A stretch of DNA of 64,000 bases, taken from contig NW_026731933.1 in assembly GCF_028476545.1 (NCBI RefSeq), forward strand, positions 1-64,000, written 5' to 3'. The stretch comes from Physella acuta (Eukaryota; Mollusca; Gastropoda; Physidae). The translations under genes were made by a program, and so were the position numbers. Positions 23,497 to 36,831 of this stretch are shown here, in pieces; positions within the stretch are counted from its first letter, which is position 1, and the number at the start of each line of letters is the position of its first letter. The notes under the pieces were generated by a model that searched no databases, was not told the origin of the DNA, and worked only from the letters and a program-made list of their open reading frames with translations.

Positions 23497-23670
23497 TTTC
23501 TTCCTTAAGTACTAAAAAAAAGAGTTCTTTCTTACCGTGTGTGTATGAAAAATTTTTCCTCGTTCCTCAATTTTCACAGTTCCTGAATGTCCGAATTCAC
23601 ACACACACTAAACACAGTTATGCACAAGGTTGACTATAGGTGCCTTAAACGGCAAGTCTAGTTGAATTCA

Positions 23671-23687
23671 TCCTGATCGCAGCGCCA
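23671..23687 (-). other. Primer-binding site
   Basis: On the minus strand tggcgctgcgatcagga begins two bases inside the 5' LTR. The leading TGG fits the CCA end of a tRNA primer; I do not assign the tRNA. Confidence 0.7.
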
Positions 23688-23689
23688 AT

Positions 23690-24457
23690 TGTGACGAGCG
23701 AACATTTATCCTGCCGACAACGCCAATTGTAACGAGCCAACAGTTACCATGCTCGCAACGCCACATGTAATGAGACCTAATTGCCTGTAGTGCCACGTGT
23801 TAACGAGTTTAACCACTCATTCTAGACAACATTGACCACAGTATAGATACTCAAGATGCAGGTTCGCTATTGATCCTTTATTACATGAATCAAGGAATGC
23901 TTCATAATAACACAATAAATCAACAGGAATGCTTCTCAATAATAGTCTGAATCAACTGACCCCTAACAGTCCTTCACTAGGCTTTATATAACTGAATCCA
24001 CATGTCTATAATCCTTCTTAACACAATACGGCTAACCCGTTCTATAACCGACTTGACATAGTCACACAGACTGACTGATCTAAGCGAGCGATGAAGGAGG
24101 TAAGAGCCTCGAAACGGGAAGAGAGCGAGTTCTGCCGTCCCCTCCTATTTATGCCTTGAAATCGTAGTCGTACTTGTCTCCATTTCCGTAATCGATACTT
24201 GTAATCGATGTATCCGAATACTCATGTCGCAGTTTCTGACGTACCGTCCGATTCACTAAAACATCTGCGTCCCATCCATCAAAGTTGACAGCTCGTCTGA
24301 AACTTCTCGTACCGTTTCCCAAAATAGCACGCGTTGGCTTTGAGATTGTTATCAGACCGATCCAATAAGCCACCTGTTATGGTTGCGTCAGATTTCATAC
24401 TGCGTCGCGGCTTCTCGTTCGTTATCATTTGTAACTGGTAGTTAGGCCTACCCCAGT

Positions 24458-24461
<4 letters not shown>
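23690..24461 (-). repeat. 5' LTR of the Ty3/Gypsy element
   Basis: 772 bp, same as 17610-18381 in length and, by eye, in every line. It would carry the element's promoter. Small 74-codon frames in both LTRs are shadows. Confidence 0.95.

Positions 24462-24532
<71 letters not shown>
24462..24532. repeat. Right remnant of the (TA)n tract
   Basis: About 70 bp of TA continuing the host tract interrupted by the LTR element. Confidence 0.95.
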
Positions 24533-24534
<2 letters not shown>

Positions 24535-25376
24535 TACTGGTTAGTTGGTTTCTTCCATATGTGCTGTCCACTAGAGAAACTACCCAGCTGAAGGCTGAAT
24601 GTACGTATGAAGCGTGCCAGCCATATTACCCCTTCAAACGATTTATATTTTTATTTTAAAATCTGCATTATTGATCCGGCTTTGCCTGAGAAGAAATTGA
24701 TTTTTGGTTTAGCTAAACAATAGGATCATTTTTCCCCTTCTCATCTATAAAGCTGTATTTCGTTGAAAATACGTTTACACCATTGACTACGATAATAACT
24801 CGACAGTAAGCACAAAGTTAAGCATTTAAAATGGCGTACGGAACTAAGCTTAAGTATATGTTTTTAAGACTAATGCACTCGTAAACTTAAGTTTAATTCA
24901 CTGTGTCCTCTGGGTGTGAGTGACTCACTTCACCCCACAACTAGAAGCCTCAGATGTGACACTACATTCGCATCTCAAATCCGACACACACACACACACA
25001 CACACACACACATTCTTACGAAAAAAATAATTCCCTCAGTCTCTTCTTTCAAAAACAAAAAATGCTGACGAAAATGCAAGCTGTGTTCGAATCTATTCTA
25101 GCCGGCGTCGTCATTCTTTCTGCTCCTTGAGCTTGTACTTGCCTGGGGAGCCCACATCTGTTGTGTTGAGGTTGGGGTGAGGGAGGCTGGATGATATTTT
25201 TTTATTTGTATGTGTGTCACTAGTTTCGCTTATAGACCTCTACATGTAATATGTTATTTTAAATGGCGTCACAGCACATGGCATCAGAGAGTCATATGTG
25301 CTCAATGCGTCACATATCTTAAAGCTTGAAAATGTATGAAGGGAGTTATAGTTGTCAATTCAACTTTTATGAGTCA
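24533..25376. other. Unassigned spacer
   Basis: A (CA)n tract of about 28 bp lies near 24985-25012. No gene seen. Confidence 0.5.
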
Positions 25377-25384
25377 GCAAGTAG

Positions 25385-27143
<1,759 letters not shown>

Positions 27144-27409
27144 GCAAGTAGTGTAATACTTTACCATCCGTATAGTTGTGTGAGAATTGTTTTGATCAAG
27201 TTAGATATTCGTACCTTTAAAAACATTTTTTAACTGAATTTAAAAAAATTAATTTAAAAAAGGAAATGGTTCTTTGATGACAATCTTAATAAACAAAGTA
27301 AGAAGCCCCTTTAAACATTTTAAATCGAAGTGTTCAATACATTGATTTCGTATTGATCAGAAGAAAGCCGCTAGCACTCTATTACATCTGGATGATCAGT
27401 ATGGGCTGT

Positions 27410-28340
27410 TTGCAGACAATTATATCGTCGTATTTAACACTGTGTTTGGTGGGATTTGTAAGATTGGTGGGATAAGTGGGATACAATTATACACGTATTC
27501 AACATTGTGTTGGTGGGATTTGTAAGTTCGTTGGTATATGCGGATTATACTTATACATGTGTAAGATAGGATGAGGCTATTTACCAAAATTGTGTGGTGT
27601 ATAGTGGGACTGGTCCGATATAATTATACACTTATTTAACTCTGCATTGGTGTGATTTGTGAGATAGCAATAGACAATTTACTAATAAGAAGGAGTGGAG
27701 AGTGGGTTTGGGAATATTCATCGGATTGGTGGGATTTCTCGGATATAATTGTACATGTCGTATTTACACCTGCGTTGGAGGGGTAGAAGGACTGTATGAT
27801 TGTGGTGGGATTTGTGAAATAGAATAACGTACGTCCTATTTACCACTGCTTAGGGGCCATCCATAAATGACGTCACACTTTTTTGACGATTTTTACCTCC
27901 CCCCTCCCCCCCCCCCCCGGTCACACATCATCACAAAAAGCCAGACCCCCCCCCCGCACTAAAATGACGTCACACCTCAGCCTAAAACCCCCCTCAAAAT
28001 TGCAGTTGAATATTTCTTGAAACATCGATATTTTTCCAAAATTTTGTCTGAACTCTGTCAACATAGAGTATTTTAATCGATTTCTATTACTATTTAATAA
28101 AAGTTTTCTAAAACGCGAAATAACGGCTAGAATTCGTTTTCTAACATTGCTTTTTTATAATGCAAAAGTGTGACGTCGCACCATCTGACTCCCCCACCCC
28201 TCATCACACACCGTCACAAAATTACGGACCCCCCTCCTCCCTCCCCCCTACGAGTGTGACGTCATTTAAGGATTTCACTAGAACGGTGGGATTTGTTAGA
28301 CTGGTAAAACTTTTGGAAATTATCACAGCCGTCGTATTTA
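27410..28340. repeat. Degenerate tandem repeat interrupted by a TIR element
   Basis: Diverged units of very roughly 65-100 bp share 'ggtgggatttgt(ag)aga', 'gggataca/gatataattataca' and 'cgt(ac)tttaacac(tc)gtg'. The array continues after the TIR element at 27854-28273 ('cggtgggatttgttagactgg', 'cgtcgtatttaatattgt'). Confidence 0.6.
27854..28273. mobile_element. TIR element, GGGTCATCCATAAATGACGT family, copy 2
   Basis: About 420 bp, matching the order of copy 1 (3961-4382): ccataaatgacgtcacact, poly-C block, 'cacaaaaagccag', 'aaaacgcgaaataacg', 'gagtgtgacgtcattt'. The right tip is worn. CRE-like TGACGTCA occurs at 27868-27875, 27965-27972 and 28257-28264. Confidence 0.7.
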
Positions 28341-28794
28341 ATATTGTCTGTAGAATGCACTGGTCTTACGATTCCTTGCACTTAACCTCTCGGCCATACA
28401 TTTTCTGGCTATACAATTCTCTGACCATATCACCAGACATGTAATGTTATTTTTTGTACCATTTCCCCCCTAGCCAATCCCATCCCACATTTTCTAAGCA
28501 CTTATCTGGCAACTCATTCTTCGCGCTTACCTGGCCAGACAATCGCTCCATTTTAAGGCCAGCATAACTAAACCTTGGCAGCTCGCTGTAATCGATGATG
28601 CTGTATGTCAAGATGTCCTTAACATAATACCTACCCACTCACCCATCCACCCACTTCATCGTTCACGCGTCGTGTGACTAGCATAACGTATGAATAATTC
28701 AACATGTCAAACCACACGAAGACGCACGTACATACACATATTACATAATTTACTTTTTGGAAGAGTTTTTTTTTTTTACTGATGAATATAATAC
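28341..28794. other. Unassigned spacer
   Basis: Short frames occur on both strands but none has coding support. Confidence 0.4.
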
Positions 28795-28975
28795 TCGAAA
28801 CATTGGTCAACAATTTATGTTTGAAACATCTGATCAACATAGATGAAGCATTGATGTACGAAACATCTTATAAAAATAGATGAAGCATTTATGTATGACA
28901 CATCTTATAAAAACAGATGAGGTATTTATATACGAAACACTTATCAACATTGTTGAAGTATTGATGTAAATGAAG
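28795..28975. repeat. Degenerate ~50-bp tandem repeat
   Basis: Four diverged units with 'gaaacatctgatcaacatag', 'atgaagcattgatgta' variants. Confidence 0.65.
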
Positions 28976-29531
28976 AACAAAAGTATGAAATTGTATTTTT
29001 ATATTCATAAATGACCTCCCCCGGTAGATATTATAAAGGGAAGTAATAAATATTAATTATATAGTGATATAGAATATTTCTTTAGTTACCTCCCTGAAAA
29101 GTATTGGGGTGGTTTTTTCTTAATTATTTATTTAAGTTTGCCATGCTCAGCTTATTATATTGCTGTGTTATTAGTTTGTTATTATATTGGTGTCTTAATT
29201 AATTTTGTGTCATGTTATTCTTATATTAATTTAAAATAACATTACAGCAAAAGAAAATCGTACGACAATTTATTATAAATTTCTCAACGACAGTAACAGT
29301 TACTGTCTATGCGATGCTAGGTAAAAAAAACCCACAGCCTTGTCAATTTCCAGCTCTGAATTACTTCCCTTGTATTAAGCACCGTGTTAATGCCCTTGTG
29401 TCCCTTCCCTTAAGAGCACTTCAACAAGGACGCTTCCGTGGTCGCCATACCAGACATCAGACAATCTGATCCATTATTTATGGCTGACCATCCTGCGACG
29501 TGTTTATCCCGGGACCTCGTGTACACTATTG
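28976..29531. other. Unassigned AT-rich spacer
   Basis: No gene. The last 60 bases (gggacctcgtg...ggagcagaggg) resemble the unit of the following minisatellite and may be its seed. Confidence 0.4.
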
Positions 29532-31452
29532 GAGCAGAGGGTCTCACAGGGACCTCTATAGCAGAGGTTCTCACATGGACCTCTAGAGGTTCTCACATGG
29601 ACCTCTATAGCAGAGGGTCTAACATGGACCTCTAGAGGTTCTCACATGGACCTCTATAGCAGAGGGTCTAACATGGACCTCTACTGCACCAGAGGTTCTC
29701 TCATGGACCTCTACTGCACCAGAGGTTCTCTCATGGACCTCTATAGCAGAAGGTCTAACATGGACCTCTATAGCAGAGGGTCTAGCATGGACCTCTATAG
29801 CAGAGGGTCTAGCATGGACCTCTATACCAGAGGTCCTCACATGGATCTCTAGAGGCTCTGACATGGACCTCTATAGCAGAAGGTCTCACATGGCCCCTAT
29901 AGTAGGTCTAACATGGACCTCTATAGCAGAGGGTCTAGCATGGACGTCTATAGCAGAGGGTCTAGCATGGACCTCTAGAGGTTCTCACATGGACCTCTAT
30001 AGCAGAGGGTCTAACATGGACCTCTATAGCAGAGGGTCTCACATGGACCTCTATAGCAGAGGGTCTAGCATGGACCTCTATACCAGAGGTCCTCACATGG
30101 ATCTCTAGAGGCTCTGACATGGACCTCTATAGCAGAGGTTCTCACATGGACCTCTATAGCAGAGGGTCTAGCATGGACCTCTAGAGGGTCTCACATGGAC
30201 CTCTATAGCAGAGGTTCTCACATGGACCTCTATAGCAGAGGTTCTCACATGGACCTCTATAGCAGAGGTTCTCACATGGACCTCTATAGCAGAGGGTCTA
30301 GCATGGACCTCTAGAGGGTCTCACATGGACCTCTATAGCAGAGGTTCTCACATGGATCTCTATAGCAGAGGGTCTAACATGGACCTCTATAGCAGAGGGT
30401 CTCACATGGATCTCTATAGCAGAGGGTCTAACATGGACCTCTATAGCAGAGGTTCTCACATGGACCTCTATAGCAGAGGTTCTCACATGGACCTCTATAG
30501 CAGAGGTTCTCACATGGATCTCTATAGCAGAGGGTCTAACATGGACCTCTATAGCAGAGGGTCTCACATGGATCTCTATAGCAGAGGGTCTAACATGGAC
30601 CTCTATAGCAGAGGTTCTCACATGGACCTCTATAGCAGAGGTTCTCACATGGACCTCTATAGCAGAGGTTCTCACATGGACGTCTATAGCAGAGGTTCTA
30701 ACATGGACCTTTATAGCAGAGGGTCTAACATGGACCTCTAGAGGTTCTCACATAGACCTCTATAGCAGAGGTTCTCACATGGACCTCTATAGCAGAGGGT
30801 CTAACATGGACCTCTATAGCAGAGGTTCTCACATGGACCTCTTTAGCAGAGGGTCTAACATGGACCTCTATAGCAGAGGTTCTCACATGGACCTCTATAG
30901 CAGAGGGTCTAACATGGACCTCTATAGCAGAGGTTCTCACATGGACCTCTATAGCAGAGGTTCTCACATGGACCTCTATAGCAGAGGGTCTAACATGGAC
31001 CTCTATAGCAGAGGTTCTCACATGGTCCTCTATAGCAGAGGTTCTCACATGGACCTCTATAGCAGAGGTTCTCACATGGACCTCTATAGCAGAGGTTCTC
31101 ACATGGACCTCTATAGCAGAGGTTCTCACATGGACCTCTAGAGGGTCTCACATGGACCTATATAGCAGAGGTTCTCACATGGACCTATATAGCAGAGGTT
31201 CTCACATGGACCTCTATAGCAGAGGTTCTCACATGGACCTCTAGAGGGTCTCACATGGACCTCTATAGCAGAGGTTCTCACATGGACCTCTATAGCAGAG
31301 GTTCTCACATGGACCTCTAGAGGTTCTCACATGGACCTCTATAGCAGAGGTTCTCACATGGACCTCTATAGCAGAGGTTCTCACATGGACCTCTATAGCA
31401 GAAGGTCTCACGTGAACCTCTACTACAGCATAGGAGCACACATAGACCTCTA
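29532..31452. repeat. 27-bp minisatellite (about 1.9 kb)
   Basis: About 70 copies of a 27-bp unit with core 'cacatggacctctatagcag'. Common variants are gg(gt)tct(ca)a and cctc/tctc. A recurrent 22-bp variant lacks exactly the five bases ATAGC between the inverted words CCTCT and AGAGG. Since 27 is a multiple of 3, 9-residue peptide repeats (MDLYSRGSH on plus, AIEVHVRTS on minus) run open on both strands until a 22-bp unit shifts the frame; these are not genes. Confidence 0.95.
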
Positions 31453-32042
31453 CATTGACAAAAAACAATGAAAGTATAGACCTAAGTGTATTAGAAAAAT
31501 CTGCACTTTGACAAAAAACAATAAAAGTATAGACCTAAGTGTATTAGAAAAATCTACACATTGACATGAACAATGAAAGTATAGACCTAAGTGTATTAGA
31601 AAAATCTACACGTTGACAAAAAACAATAAAAGTATAGATCTAAGTGTATTAGAAAAATCTACACATTGGCACAAAACACTGCAAGTATAGGCCCAAGTGT
31701 ATTAGAAACATCTACACATTGAAACAAAACACTGCAAGTATAGATCTAAGTGTATTAGAAACATCTACACATAGACACAAAACACTGCAAGTATAGATCT
31801 AAGTGTATTAGAAACATCTACACATAGACACAAAACACTGCAAGTATAGACCTAAGTGTATTAGAAACATCTACACATAGACACAAAACACTGCAAGTAT
31901 AGACCTAAGTGTATTAGAAACATCTACACATAGACACAAAACACTGCAAGTATAGACCTAAGTGTATTAGAAACATCTACACATAGACACAAAACACTGC
32001 AAGTATAGACCTAAGTGTATTAGCAACATCAACACATTGACA
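31453..32042. repeat. 53-bp minisatellite
   Basis: About 11 units (gtatagacctaagtgtatta, gaaacatctacacatagaca, caaaacactgcaa). Left units are more diverged (aaaaatctac, aaaacaatgaaa), right units almost uniform. It directly abuts the 27-bp array. Confidence 0.9.
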
Positions 32043-33816
32043 CCTAAGCTGTAAGGCTTATCACAACCTACACACACCTGATTACACATTTCACACGGTG
32101 GAGTCAGGATTACCATAATCATACATAATCATACATACCTGATTAGCCGCGACAGACAGTGCGGCTTTCATACGCGGGCGACCTGCGAACTTTACTTTTT
32201 TGTTGAGCCCCACGTTTCTTCCAGCCCAATTGTAATCAATAGAGGCTAGCACTGGCCGATTGCCTTGTGATAATAGAAACAGGTGATCTTAAGCTATCGA
32301 CCCAGGAATTAACTGCACCGTGTTGAGGTAAACAAAGAAAGTTTGGCTACTAATTTGGCTGGGTGTAGAAAGTTTGGCAGTCAATGGCCGTTTTTTTTTT
32401 TTTAATTTAATTTAATTCAACTCCAAACTGGCAAGTTTTCTGGCCAGGTGATATAAAGGAAAATTGAGTTTTATTTTCTTGGATGTGCTTGTAGTGTTTT
32501 AGACGTGAGATTTGTTGATTATTCTTTCTTTCTGGTGCTAATTAGGAAGAAATAAAAATAAAATGTTCTTGATTGGGTATGTAAATATTACGTGGTTTTT
32601 TAAACTTATGAAAAAGCAATCTTTTAATAATCCATTTCTAAAAGATATGTAGACTACTTTATATTACACATACCAAGTTTCAAATATATATTTATATATG
32701 ATTCAATAGAATAACTACAAGAATGGCCTACTTGTTTTGAAAAGTATAAGACCTATTTAATGAAGATAAAACGTCCCTTTAATTTCAAAACGTTCAACAT
32801 AATTAGTTCAACTGGAATTCTTGCACTATATCTGGATGTGATTCGATCCTGGGTCATTCAATATTTGATTGTCTCACACGCAACACTATGCTGAAGTGAT
32901 CAGGTTTTTTTCTGTTTTAGTCAAGTGATCTTTCTAAACCGTAAGTTTGAGTGAGAAAATTGTGTTAACAAGCAGTCTTATCATAGTGATCCAGTATGTG
33001 TAGAAAACTGAACAAGAATTGAGGCATTAATTAGTTTAATTCATGTGTGTAATGATAAGCCATGATATGAAATATGATATGGTATAAAAAAAATAAAGAA
33101 ATATAAAGGCTATGCTAGCTTTAATTATGTAAAATAATGATTGCTCAATTTAAGCGAGGTATTGATAAAGTAGACCATCTGAAAGTTTTAATGCCTTACA
33201 GTGGGTAAAGAAGTAGATAAAGTAGGTACTGTGCATTAATATTCCAAACTAGATAAAGTAGATAAGCATTTGGGGAAGTAATAACTGCCTATATTGGTAG
33301 GGATAATAAAGTAGATACTGTGTAATAATATCTCTAATTACTGTTTAAGGGGAATCATCAATGGCCCACAATAGGGAAGCAATCACTAAATTAGTTTCAA
33401 TTAAGTAAAACTAACCCGAAGAGGGAAACAATTCTTTTTTTTTCAAAGCGATCACGTTACCTGCCCCTGAAAGTCTTTGAATGAATCCCGTTTTATCGTG
33501 AATGGCCGCGGTATGTTTAATTCACGAGGCGTGAGAGACGCTTGTTGGAGTGTAGATCGAAGATAGCTTCTAAAACCCCAGGTTGTAAGGTTTGTGACGT
33601 CTTCTGTTGTGAGGGGTTCGGCGGGTTCGCGTGGAGCCTGGCTGGAGATTATACTGTGGATTATAATGCGGGTGTGGATAGGATCAGTGCTTCGCGACGA
33701 TGGATTCGTGTAGTTGGTGTTTGTTGATGAGTGTTTTACACGGTGTTGTGGATTGGTCAAGTTCAATGGGCTAGCTGTTATGTTGATACATCTTTTGTGC
33801 TGAGTTAACAGAGAAC
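32043..33816. other. Unassigned AT-rich spacer
   Basis: No gene supported. A GC-richer stretch near 33480-33730 holds a minus-strand frame (MNLTNPQHRV...) that I do not believe; it may instead be regulatory or untranslated sequence. Confidence 0.35.
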
Positions 33817-33895
33817 TGCGGTGGTGTAGTGGAAATTATGGTGGTAGAGCCATAGCCAGTAGCGTTGTGGGTAGGGTTCGGACCCACTTTACATC
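33817..33895 (+). repeat. Possible tRNA-derived SINE head
   Basis: 'gcggtggtgtagtggaaat' could be an A box region and 'gtagggttcggaccca' a B box. 'acatcatctgtcttta' follows, as in some SINE bodies. Weak. Confidence 0.4.
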
Positions 33896-33972
33896 ATCTG
33901 TCTTTACGATAAGTTATAAGCTAAAAGCTAAGGCACACTCGTGACGCTTTCTTTTAATGTATCTTATCATTA

Positions 33973-33975
<3 letters not shown>

Positions 33976-34035
<60 letters not shown>
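33976..34035. repeat. (TA)n microsatellite
   Basis: About 60 bp of TA. Confidence 0.95.
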
Positions 34036-34037
<2 letters not shown>

Positions 34038-34684
34038 AAGAACCCTTCAAATAACTAGACCCTGCTAACGCCTATCCATGCTATACTTCATCGAGTTTGA
34101 GGTACCGTCTGATTCGTCTATTAAGAGAAAAGTAAAATTGTCTATCTAGATTAAATTAGTACGAAGAGTTCTCTACAATTCGAGAGCTTCATTAACTATT
34201 TTAGAAATCAGTGCCATCGATAGTATCCAGTTTTAGCGCAAGTTAATATTTAATTTACATCGTTGAGCTACGACAACGATAAATAATTAAATACGTTGAT
34301 TTAAAAAAAAATCTGAGGAGACAAGGTATTATTCCTTTCGGAATAAAATGTTTTTAGAAAAAAAGATTTTCTTTAATTCTGTAAAAAATAACCCGAGCAT
34401 CTATTTAGGAATGTTATTCCAAAGTTTATATCAACAACAAAGTGTACAAATATTTCAAATTAAAATGGAATCATGTGATTGGAAGACAACATGGTCTAAA
34501 TAATTAGAACACCGTTTATTAAATTGAATAATCATTAATTGAAGTGAAGAGCTCCACCAAATATGTTGACCTACTCTCTGGATTCTAAGACAAACACAAA
34601 CACAAAACAATCATCAGTGACCTCAGTCACATAATATGTTTACCGTAAACATCTAATTGCTGCATCGCTGGTGACCCAAAAACA
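34036..34684. other. AT-rich flank of first exon C
   Basis: No repeat or gene recognised; would include the promoter of the exon at 34731. Confidence 0.4.
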
Positions 34685-34717
34685 ATGGACACTGTCAGTT
34701 CTCTGACGTCACACTGA
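34685..34717 (+). promoter_or_regulatory. Candidate uORF upstream of first exon C
   Basis: Ten codons (ATGGAC...CAC) then TGA, ending 13 bases before the exon C ATG. It overlaps the CRE-like octamer, so only one of the two roles is likely. Confidence 0.35.
34704..34711. promoter_or_regulatory. CRE-like octamer TGACGTCA
   Basis: The perfect palindrome TGACGTCA, the consensus site of CREB/ATF factors, lies 19 bases before the exon C start codon. Function would need a transcription start close to here. Confidence 0.4.
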
Positions 34718-34730
34718 CCAGCAGACGAGG

Positions 34731-34870
34731 ATGTTCCCGAATATTCTGGACGTAGGACAATCTCTGCGAGTGCCTTACGACGCAAGGATTCTCAAATTCC
34801 GGGCCACGCCGACCCCGACTCTGTTCTCAGAGAAGTTCCCAGCCTTCATCAGAAACGGCAGCGGGGTCAG
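34731..34870 (+). CDS. Putative alternative first coding exon C (46 aa, phase 2 donor)
   Basis: ATG at 34731 opens 46 codons plus two bases and reaches the consensus donor CAG|GTAAGT at 34871. The peptide starts MFPNILDVGQSLRVPYDARI and ends FPAFIRNGSGV(R). No signal peptide, membrane segment or known motif is visible. Codons are GC-rich while the flanks are AT-rich, which supports coding. The donor matches the consensus exactly and its phase equals the other five exons. Product not recognised. Confidence 0.6.
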
Positions 34871-35149
34871 GTAAGTTGATTGCCGACTTTAACGTCAAGT
34901 TTAAGATTTTTTTTTCTTTTAGTTAAATACATCCTTTAATATTTTCATTCACCGGTTTACTTACCTCGCTATCAATGTTCACTCTAAGTTGTGCGGTTTG
35001 CTCGAACGCGCACTACTTTTGAGCTGCCGCGCATTCATTTTTTAACATGCATATATCCTTGTATAAACTTTAGTGCATTGCGCATACAAAATACACGTAG
35101 CACACTATCTTTTTTTCCCGCTAGAGGGAACGTTGCTCGCTGTATAGAT

Positions 35150-35345
35150 TTCGTAATATTTTTTTTTGTCTCAGACATGTAATTTACAGCGTCAGTTTGC
35201 CTTACCATGTTCGCTTTAGTATTACAGTTTTCATCATCGGCTTGTGAGGACTGATACAGATTTACAATAGTAATACTTCTTTCTGACACGTACTTTCATT
35301 AATTGAAGATGATTAGATTATACATAATACAAAATGTCTAATTTC
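35150..35345 (+). repeat. Unclassified interspersed repeat X, copy 1
   Basis: Core 'cgctttagtattacag', 'ttttcatcatcggcttgtga', 'ggactgatacagatttacaa', shared with 40617-40797 (reverse), 56948-57085 and 57275-57460. No coding content or terminal repeats recognised; could be a SINE or a piece of a larger element. Confidence 0.75.
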
Positions 35346-36127
35346 AATTTTATTTTTAACCCTGAAAAATTTAAATGTTTAATTAAATAGTGATTTGGTG
35401 TTCTGTGGATAAACGAAATAGTAGAGCGATTTTTTTTCCGGTGGGGTGGGTTGAGAGTTGCGGGCTTATAACTAGAGATGAAATAAATTTGGATAAAGAC
35501 AAAATAATATTATAATATAATCAGCATGGATGATATGTAAAGTAAAATGAGACACATGAAATTAAACTTTCTTCTTTTCAAATAGTTATATCCATGGCAG
35601 TAACCCTTAACCCTACGGTGTGTTGGGTTCTTCTGACTCGGGGTTTACAGGACAAAACGACGTATAACGTACGATACAACAGACTAGATAACTCGAATGA
35701 TGATACTAAATAATACTAAGAAGTTTAATTATATATATATATAGCATATATATATAGAGCACACGCTCTGTCACCTGTCAACTGAAAATACTCACGTGAA
35801 TACCACTCGTTTTATGTAAACACACTAAACCAAGGGCTACAACTGTATACAAAATTGAGTCTATCTGCCGTTCGATCACACCACACACACACAATCAGGG
35901 GACGCTAGATGTAAGGGACGTAACCCAGCGTTAGTGTTTTGCCCGTGGTCCGAAGAACAAACAAGAGTAAGCAAGTGTTGAATCTGTTTTCAATTGGTGC
36001 CTGGATTATTTAACTGTTCTAATCTCATCATTAGAAAGAAAAAACCACATATGTTCAATTCGTTGTGAAGATAAACCAGAGTATATAAAGTTCAATTCTG
36101 CATGTTTGTTTGTAATCGAGGAAAACA

Positions 36128-36160
<33 letters not shown>

Positions 36161-36659
36161 GAGGAAAACAGCCATGGCGAAGGCAAACAACACAATGCCG
36201 AAACATCAATCAAATATGCAATCGTCAATTATATAAAAATTTTGAAACAGTTATAAAGATATTGTCTTTGTATAACCTGTTAACAGAATGTAGAACTATT
36301 ACAGATGTAAATACAAAATTTGTTTTGTGTGCGATAAAATAAGAATATAAAATGCAAAACAATTAATCTTTTTTTTTTATATCTAGTTATCTTTTATTAT
36401 TTGAATTACGGTGCATTCGAAATCCAAAAATAATGCCAAGATTGATTCCCTTTACTGTTCCTTTATTTGTTCCACTTGTCTCCCTTGACAGGGCTTTCAA
36501 GCTACTTCTTGCCATTAGTAATTAGACAGTGCCACAATATGTAGACCAACATGGCAAAAATTATTGGGTAACCTAATAAAGATAAAGATCACAACCTTGT
36601 AGTTTAATGGTGATGACGACGCGCGTATGTGCGTAGACTCGTCAGTCGTATGTTGATCA
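35346..36659. other. Unassigned spacer with poly-T
   Basis: A poly-T tract of about 30 at 36132-36160 is flanked on both sides by 'gaggaaaacagccat', a short direct repeat that may mark an insertion. No gene. Confidence 0.5.
36132..36160. repeat. Poly-T tract flanked by 15-bp direct repeats
   Basis: gaggaaaacagccat occurs directly before and again directly after the T run. It looks like a target duplication around a poly-A tail only, or a slippage duplication. Confidence 0.6.
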
Positions 36660-36823
36660 ACTGTACTATGGGGTAGACCGCGCGGTTGCTAACCCAAATG
36701 TCACGAGTTCGAATCCCGGCTAGGGACGACCTTAGTTCATCTCCTGATTGAACTGCCCCTCATGCCCAGAGCTAGTGGTGTGCAATGTGGAGGAAACCCC
36801 CGGGTCTAGCAGCTGGCAGTATA
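36660..36823 (+). repeat. tRNA-derived SINE (plus strand), split by a MITE
   Basis: tRNA-like head 'ggggtagaccgcgcggttgc' with B box 'gagttcgaatcccgg'. The body runs to about 36823, where a MITE is inserted; related sequence may continue after 37057. Confidence 0.6.
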
Positions 36824-36831
36824 GGTTAGAG

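Larger units (their letters stand above)
17610..24461 (-). mobile_element. Ty3/Gypsy-type LTR retrotransposon, looks whole
   Basis: A 6,852-bp element on the minus strand. It has 772-bp LTRs at each end with TG...CA tips, a primer-binding-site-like stretch next to the 5' LTR, a purine tract next to the 3' LTR, and gag and pol frames. Domain order protease, reverse transcriptase, RNase H, integrase marks Metaviridae (Ty3/Gypsy); clade not decided. The two LTRs look identical by eye, so insertion is very recent. Target duplication cannot be resolved inside the TA tract. Confidence 0.95.

Noticed and set aside
30325-31141. MDLYSRGSH repeat protein on plus and AIEVHVRTS repeat on minus
   Set aside because: Open frames follow from a 27-bp unit; 22-bp variants shift the frame and there is no start, end or splice context.
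29532-31452. CRISPR array
   Set aside because: Units are contiguous with no unique spacers, and the genome is eukaryotic.
33452-33766. 104-codon minus-strand frame MNLTNPQHRV
   Set aside because: No domain, no splice context; the strand is opposite to all supported exons.
36660-36730. tRNA gene on the plus strand
   Set aside because: Good B box but no cloverleaf acceptor pairing; part of a SINE.
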